Program-made: the position numbers and the translations under genes | Source of the DNA: Endozoicomonadaceae bacterium | Lineage (GTDB): Bacteria > Pseudomonadota > Gammaproteobacteria > Pseudomonadales > Endozoicomonadaceae | Direction: 5' to 3' | Length of the DNA stretch: 11,002 nucleotides | NCBI GenBank assembly: GCA_015163815.1 | Contig: JAAOIJ010000044.1 | Location: forward strand, 1-11,002 | In this document: piece after piece, positions 7,607 to 11,002 of the stretch | Layout of the letters: every line of letters starts with the position of its first letter | How positions within the stretch are numbered: the first letter of the stretch is position 1 | Notes under the pieces: model-generated | What the model was told of the DNA's origin: nothing | Database searches by the model: none | What the model saw: only the letters and a program-made list of their open reading frames with translations

Positions 7607-7683
7607 TGGCGGACCGGACGGGACTCGAACCCGCGACCTCCGGCGTGACAGGCCGGCATTCTAACCGACTGAACTACCGGTCC
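7607..7683 (-). tRNA. tRNA-Asp (anticodon GTC)
   Basis: The minus strand folds as a full cloverleaf of 77 nt including an encoded CCA end. The acceptor GGACCGG pairs with CCGGTCC, the D arm is AGTTCAGTCGGTTAGA, the anticodon loop CTGTCAC holds GTC, and the T arm contains GGTTCGAGTCC. It is very close to E. coli tRNA-Asp. It lies 12 nt downstream of tRNA-Val in the same transcript and just upstream of the terminator. Confidence 0.97.
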
Positions 7684-7695
7684 GAAGTGATATCT

Positions 7696-7771
7696 TGGTG
7701 GGTGGTGACGGGCTCGAACCGCCGACCCTCTGCTTGTAAGGCAGATGCTCTCCCAGCTGAGCTAACCACCC
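7696..7771 (-). tRNA. tRNA-Val (anticodon TAC)
   Basis: A 76-nt minus-strand cloverleaf with encoded CCA. The acceptor GGGTGGT pairs with ACCACCC, the D arm is AGCTCAGCTGGGAGAGC, the anticodon loop CTTACAA holds TAC, and the T arm contains GGTTCGAGCCC. It closely resembles E. coli tRNA-Val(UAC). It is the first gene of a two-tRNA unit with tRNA-Asp. Confidence 0.97.
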
Positions 7772-7814
7772 AAAACAATACAATTAGTTTTTTACGATAT
7801 AACGCTGGATTTTG

Positions 7815-7842
7815 ATCATAACATGATACAATACAAAATCAA
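7815..7842 (-). promoter_or_regulatory. sigma-70 promoter of the tRNA-Val/tRNA-Asp unit
   Basis: On the minus strand, TTGATT (7842-7837) and TATGAT (7820-7815) are spaced by 16 nt. A start near 7808 would leave a leader of about 37 nt for 5' processing. The position upstream of the tRNAs supports the call. Confidence 0.6.
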
Positions 7843-8113
7843 GTATTATTTTAAAAGCTTTTTTTTAAAAAAAATAAATTATATCATAAAACAGATTGTA
7901 TTGTACCCTATATTGCAAATTTTATAAAGCTTCTATACTTTTTTATTTACGTTAATGGCACATTGAGATGCATTCGAAAAAAGAGTATCAATCCATGTCT
8001 TTAGAGGAAAAATTTTTCTATGTTTTTACAAGGCAAGCTAAATTAGATTATACAGACACATTACAGGTTATCATACAGTAATATAAACAATAAACGTTTA
8101 TATTATTATAGTC
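7843..8113. other. intergenic region upstream of serB, with a possible 37-codon ORF and a hairpin
   Basis: Mostly AT-rich DNA without a recognised gene. A short plus-strand frame at 7968-8081 would encode 37 residues beginning MHSKKEYQSMSLEEKFFYVF. Its composition looks protein-like, but it lacks a ribosome site and matches nothing I recognise; it may be a gene relic. TAATATAAAC (8079-8088) and GTTTATATTA (8096-8105) form a perfect 10-bp stem with a 7-nt loop, overlapping that frame's stop and lying just before the first serB ATG. Confidence 0.35.
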
Positions 8114-9040
8114 ATGCAATCAATTCATCTTATATTTTATCATAGGATTATATGTACTATGCTAGCGACTATACACGATCATCTTTTTTTAACTCTCATT
8201 CATCATACTCAACTAACTGAAAAAATGATTGAATTAGTGCGTATTAATATACTTGATATATTATTAGAAGAAGCAACCCTTGATCAAAAAGCTTGGCAAG
8301 GCCTTGTATCTAAACAAGGCAATTTATATGAAAAATGGTTAAAACCATTAAAAGCAGATCTTGATCTATATGGAATCGATATCCTCTTACACACACAAGA
8401 ACAATACAATCCCAAACTTATTGTCTTTGATATGGATTCCACTTTAATTAATTCAGAAGTGATTGATGAATTAGCTCAAGAAGCGAATGCCTTCAATGCT
8501 GTACAAGAAATAACAACACAAGCAATGTCTGGAAAATTAGACTTTAAAGCTAGTTTGCTGGCTCGTTTAAAACATTTAGAAAATTTACCTGTAGCAGCTT
8601 TAGACAAAGCTTATAATCGCATCCTACTAAATACAGGTGCTGTCACATTATTCAATACCTTAAAAATACATCACACTAAAACAGCGATTTTATCAGGTGG
8701 ATTTACTTGGTTTGCAAAAAAGATTCAAAAAAAATTAGGCATTGATCATATTGTTGCAAATGAATTAGAAATCAAAAATAATCAACTGACAGGGCATTTA
8801 ATAGGGCCAATTATTGACAGCGCCATGAAACAAAAAAAGCTCATTGAATTAAGCAAAAAATATGACATACCACTCTATCAAACAATGGCAGTTGGAGATG
8901 GTGCAAATGATATTCCTATGCTACAAACTGCAGGAACCGGCATTGCTTTCCACGCAAAACCAATTGTACAAAATACAACTCAGTTTGCATTAAATCATAA
9001 TGATTTAGATGCTTTAAAATATATGTTTGATTATCACTAA
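8114..9040 (+). CDS. serB: phosphoserine phosphatase
   Basis: Final step of serine synthesis: hydrolyses O-phosphoserine to serine in the cytoplasm. It is a HAD-superfamily enzyme. The nucleophile motif DMDST (106-110) has Asp106 as phosphoryl acceptor, motif II is LSGGF (193-197), and motif III/IV is GDGANDIPM (261-269), which binds magnesium. ANELEI, GHLIGPI and FHAKP are SerB-like segments also seen in E. coli SerB. The N-terminal regulatory-type region is short. The start is uncertain. The first ATG lacks a Shine-Dalgarno, whereas the ATG at 8159 has AGGA at 8144-8147 and would give 293 residues, so I favour 8159 slightly. No intrinsic terminator is visible before the mobile element at 9062. 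Confidence 0.94.
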   Translation: MQSIHLIFYHRIICTMLATIHDHLFLTLIHHTQLTEKMIELVRINILDILLEEATLDQKAWQGLVSKQGNLYEKWLKPLKADLDLYGIDILLHTQEQYNPKLIVFDMDSTLINSEVIDELAQEANAFNAVQEITTQAMSGKLDFKASLLARLKHLENLPVAALDKAYNRILLNTGAVTLFNTLKIHHTKTAILSGGFTWFAKKIQKKLGIDHIVANELEIKNNQLTGHLIGPIIDSAMKQKKLIELSKKYDIPLYQTMAVGDGANDIPMLQTAGTGIAFHAKPIVQNTTQFALNHNDLDALKYMFDYH

Positions 9041-9061
9041 AATATTATATTTAGATAACCT

Positions 9062-9200
9062 GAGACCTTTGAGACAAGCAGTTCAATGAATAATTTATGT
9101 GTTTTTTTATTCAAACAATACATAAATTAACTCATTTTTTAAACTATTTTAATAAAAAAGATCATATCAGGAGTCTTTGTTGTCTTATTGCAAAGGTCTC
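9062..9200. mobile_element. 139-bp MITE-like element with target duplication
   Basis: The terminal repeats are GAGACCTTTG at 9062-9071 and CAAAGGTCTC at 9191-9200, a perfect 10-bp inverted pair. Past these the match continues imperfectly (AGACAA on both arms after a 4-nt offset). The element is flanked by AACCT at 9057-9061 and again at 9201-9205, a 5-bp target-site duplication. Inside, TAATTTATGT (9091-9100) and ACATAAATTA (9120-9129) form a perfect 10-bp hairpin. It encodes no protein. It is a non-autonomous transposable element, presumably moved by a transposase encoded elsewhere. A second copy covers 1-79. It landed 21 bp after the serB stop. Confidence 0.78.
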
Positions 9201-9302
9201 AACCTTTTAAAAAAGAATAAAAATGGTAAAATACGGTTATGCAATACGAAGCATATTTCATAATATTGCTGCGTGATCGATTCTAAATAAATCAATTTTT
9301 TT

Positions 9303-9420
9303 GAAAAAAAAATTTAGGCACGACAAAAGTTATGCTATCCAAACAAAAAGTAATCGTAAATTATGCTAAACGCCGCATAAAACAGCATTCATCTCCTCCA
9401 AGGTCTACCTTGCAACAATA
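9303..9420 (-). pseudogene. decayed IS5-type transposase C-terminal fragment (copy 2)
   Basis: On the minus strand, after allowing one frameshift, the sequence gives GDE, AVLCGV, a stop, then HNLRLLFVWIA and LLSCLNF. This is the end of an IS5-type transposase and aligns with the relic at 402-630. The two differ far more from each other than do the two MITE copies. The rest of the element is gone. Confidence 0.62.
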
Positions 9421-9600
9421 GTCATTGTAGTTCATCATACCCAAATGGAATATGCTGCAGAGTATTTTTTAGATCTGCATTTGGATTATTTGTTATTTTT
9501 TCTAATTCTAAAATATCTTGCTCAATTTTGATGAGAAGAAAGATCATTTCTGTTCATAATGATAGAAACAAATCTGATATGCGATACAATAAATTTCATC
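9421..9600. other. AT-rich region with a possible 41-codon minus-strand ORF
   Basis: A minus-strand frame at 9422-9547 would encode 41 residues starting MIFLLIKIEQDILELEKI and ending HIPFGYDELQ. It has no Shine-Dalgarno and no recognisable family. It could be a relic of a gene broken by the neighbouring insertion. Nothing else is supported here. Confidence 0.25.
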
Positions 9601-9795
9601 TTTTTCAGTGATCAGTATTTATATGAAAATAAAATCTGCATATAAATGCTTCATTCTATTAATATTAATTCCACAATTGATTATAGTTTATCTCTTGTTT
9701 TTTAGGTTTTTCCTTAGCTTCCGGTATTTCATCTGCAGGTATGACATCGGCAGCAGTATCTTCTGAAGGGATAACCTTCGCAGGTGTTTCATTTT
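9601..9795. repeat. long direct repeat, copy A (partner at 10535-10729)
   Basis: This stretch recurs 934 bp to the right at 10535-10729 with only scattered substitutions. It covers the shared gene 3' end, the stop codon, the downstream hairpin and about 60 bp of non-coding DNA. The non-coding similarity shows that the two genes arose by a recent tandem duplication or have been homogenised by gene conversion. Confidence 0.85.
9617..9647 (-). promoter_or_regulatory. AT-rich hairpin downstream of the first repeat-protein gene
   Basis: ATTTATATG (9617-9625) and CATATAAAT (9639-9647) form a 9-bp stem about 18 nt past the stop. The same hairpin recurs at 10551-10581 after the second paralogue. There is no adjacent T-run on the minus strand, so it is an mRNA 3'-end structure rather than a textbook terminator. 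Confidence 0.45.
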
Positions 9796-10340
9796 GCAGG
9801 TGCTTCATCTGCAGGTATGACAGCAACAGCAGTCTCTTCCGAAGGAATAACCTCCGCAAGAGTTTCAACAAAGTTGATTATATTTGGATCAATTTGTTTA
9901 TTGTTATATGAAAATACATCTTGCATTATTTCTGACTGATACCAAACTGGTCCAACTGACACTAAAGAGGAAAGAGTGAAGTAATATTGCTGATTTTGAA
10001 TAATAGGCGGAAAATTATTTTTTCTTTGGACAATATAAACTAACTTCTGATCTGCATTGCTGATTGAGTTGTCTTGAATAACAATGTCAGAAAAACTATT
10101 ATTCTGTATCTGTGATCCTATAATATACCAACTCATAGCATCTGGAGATTCTTTAACCTCTAAAACATTCACTAATATCGTTTTATACGATAAGTTATTT
10201 TGAAATGTATCGACATTTTTAGAGGCTATAATCTCTTGCATAGACTCTAAAGAAATTCGGTTCTGAGTTAATGAGTCCGCATTTGCTACAGCCAAACTCA
10301 CTACTATTATCGATGATAACCATATTAATGGTTTTTTCAT
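9665..10340 (-). pseudogene. exported protein with acidic Pro/Glu repeat tail, disrupted by a one-base frameshift
   Basis: I do not recognise a family. The ATG at 10340 has an ideal Shine-Dalgarno (GGAGG at 10352-10348, 7 nt away). The protein opens with a signal peptide: MKK, a hydrophobic stretch LIWLSSIIVVSLAV, then a likely ANA-DS cleavage site near residue 22, without a lipobox cysteine. Residues about 23-160 look like a small globular, Asn/Gln-rich domain. The tail is built from EVIPSEETAVAVIPA-type units. Four Ts at 9792-9795, where the homologous repeats have three, cause a stop right after DEAPAK (residue 183). Removing one base restores 224 codons ending KKQEINYNQLWN, the same C-terminus as the next paralogue. 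The current form may be a truncated but exported protein. Confidence 0.7.
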
Positions 10341-10366
10341 ATTACATCCTCCATGAAATTATTTGT

Positions 10367-10372
10367 ATTATA
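10367..10372 (-). promoter_or_regulatory. putative -10 box of the first repeat-protein gene
   Basis: TATAAT on the minus strand lies about 27 nt before the translation start. A weak TGGAAT sits 16 nt further upstream as a possible -35. The rest of 10373-10534 shows no gene. Confidence 0.4.
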
Positions 10373-10534
10373 TAAAGCAAGATTTTTTATTCCATATTCC
10401 CAATAAAATCGAATTGCTTATATTATTCTTTTTATCAATGATATAGCGTCCTTAATCTTGTTTAGTCATTTGATTTCCCAAAAAAAATCTGCAGACTGAT
10501 TTGATTTCAAACATTCGTTACATTGAAAATCCGC

Positions 10535-10729
10535 TTTTTCAGTGATCAGTATTTATATGCAAATAAAATCTGCATATAAATGCTTCATTCTATTAATATT
10601 AATTCCACAATTGATTATAGTTTATCTCTTGTTTTTTAGGTTTTTCCTTAGCTTCCGGTATTTCATCTGCAGATATGACATCGGCAGCAGTATCTTCTGA
10701 AGGGATAACCTCCGCAGGTGCTTCATCTG
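10535..10729. repeat. long direct repeat, copy B (partner at 9601-9795)
   Basis: This is the right-hand partner of the duplication, in the same orientation. Differences include C for A in the hairpin stem, and A for G in the codon that turns a proline of VIPADE into serine. Confidence 0.85.
10551..10581 (-). promoter_or_regulatory. AT-rich hairpin downstream of the second repeat-protein gene
   Basis: ATTTATATGCA (10551-10561) and TGCATATAAAT (10571-10581) form a perfect 11-bp stem around a 9-nt loop, 18 nt past the stop. It is two base pairs longer than the matching hairpin at 9617-9647. Confidence 0.45.
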
Positions 10730-11002
10730 CAGGTATAACAGCTACAGCAGTATCTTCTGAAGGGATAACCTTCGCAGGTGTTTCATTTGCAGGTGTTTCA
10801 TCTGCAGGTATAACAGCTACAGCAGTATCTTCCGAAGGAATAACCTCCGCAGGTGTTTCATTTGCAGGTGCTTCATCTGCAGGTATAACAGCTACAGCAG
10901 TATCTTCCGAAGGAATAACCTCCGCAGGTGTTTCATTTGCAGGTGTTTCATCTGCAGGTATAACAGCTACAGCAGTATCTTCCGAAGGAATAACCTCCGC
11001 AG
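10599..11002 (-). CDS. repeat-tail protein, paralogue of the preceding gene (5' part beyond window)
   Basis: The C-terminal part of a second gene enters from the right edge. Only the repeat tail and the terminus are visible. The frame is open throughout, ending in PEAKEKPKKQEINYNQLWN, like the restored neighbour. The tail is made of 25-residue units: a core EVIPSEDTAVAVIPA joined by DETPA or DEAPA plus NETPA. The last unit before the terminus lacks NETPA (20 residues). The units are rich in Glu, Asp, Pro, Ala, Thr and Val, with no cysteine, so the tail should be extended and strongly acidic. If it resembles its neighbour, an exported N-terminal domain lies beyond 11002. The function is unknown; a surface stalk or spacer is one guess. 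Confidence 0.75.
   Translation of the reverse strand, partial: AEVIPSEDTAVAVIPADETPANETPAEVIPSEDTAVAVIPADEAPANETPAEVIPSEDTAVAVIPADETPANETPAKVIPSEDTAVAVIPADEAPAEVIPSEDTAADVISADEIPEAKEKPKKQEINYNQLWN
10681..11002. repeat. 75-bp in-frame tandem repeat (minisatellite) in a coding tail
   Basis: The marker GCTACAGCAG recurs at 10741, 10816, 10891 and 10966, an exact 75-bp period. The unit at 10681 is 60 bp away, having lost one 15-bp submodule. All periods are multiples of three. Within units the codon for DEAPA against DETPA alternates from unit to unit, hinting at a 150-bp higher-order unit. The array continues past the right edge. Confidence 0.92.

Noticed and set aside
9665..9871. Separate 68-residue gene starting at 9871
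   Set aside because: Its first part is an out-of-frame reading of the repeat, with no ribosome site. Its last part is the displaced C-terminus of the 10340 gene after the one-base insertion.
10681..11002. CRISPR-like array
   Set aside because: Repeats are contiguous 75-bp coding units without unique spacers and keep one open frame; no cas gene is nearby.

Overview
The window reads as a piece of an AT-rich gammaproteobacterial chromosome. Codons favour A or T at third positions, while the tRNAs keep normal GC. The evidence for gammaproteobacteria is an RdgC homologue, a DnaK ending in the VVDAEFEEVK-type tail, an E. coli-like SerB and RsmA, and sigma-32-type heat-shock promoters rather than CIRCE elements. 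The low GC content, decayed insertion sequences and weak or absent Shine-Dalgarno sites at several genes fit a host-associated or intracellular lineage (Legionellales- or Francisella-like). I cannot name the genus.

Layout. Positions 1-630 are a graveyard of mobile DNA: the right end of a MITE-like element, a decayed IS30-type transposase on the plus strand, and a decayed IS5-type transposase C-terminus on the minus strand. A chaperone block follows: grpE (1017-1718), dnaK (1858-3798) and dnaJ (3878-5011), then folA (5055-5564). grpE and dnaK each have their own sigma-32-like promoter, and a long hairpin lies between dnaK and dnaJ. rsmA (minus strand) converges on folA with a 4-nt gap, and rdgC diverges from rsmA. 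A bidirectional terminator separates rdgC from a minus-strand tRNA-Val/tRNA-Asp pair. serB follows on the plus strand.

From 9062 the accessory character returns: an intact 139-bp MITE-like element with 10-bp terminal inverted repeats and a 5-bp target duplication, then another IS5-type relic. Last come two minus-strand tandem paralogues for exported proteins with an acidic, proline-rich C-terminal tail (9665-10340, and 10599 to beyond the right edge). The second carries a 75-bp (25-residue) tandem repeat that runs out of the window. The first has few repeat units and is broken by a one-base insertion in an A-tract.

How the genes relate. GrpE, DnaK and DnaJ form the Hsp70 cycle, with heat-shock control visible in the promoters. 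folA, rsmA, rdgC, the tRNAs and serB are unrelated housekeeping genes (folate, ribosome maturation, DNA recombination, translation, serine synthesis). The housekeeping block is bracketed by the same two kinds of mobile relic in the same orientation. The most unusual part of the window is the repeat-protein pair at the right end.
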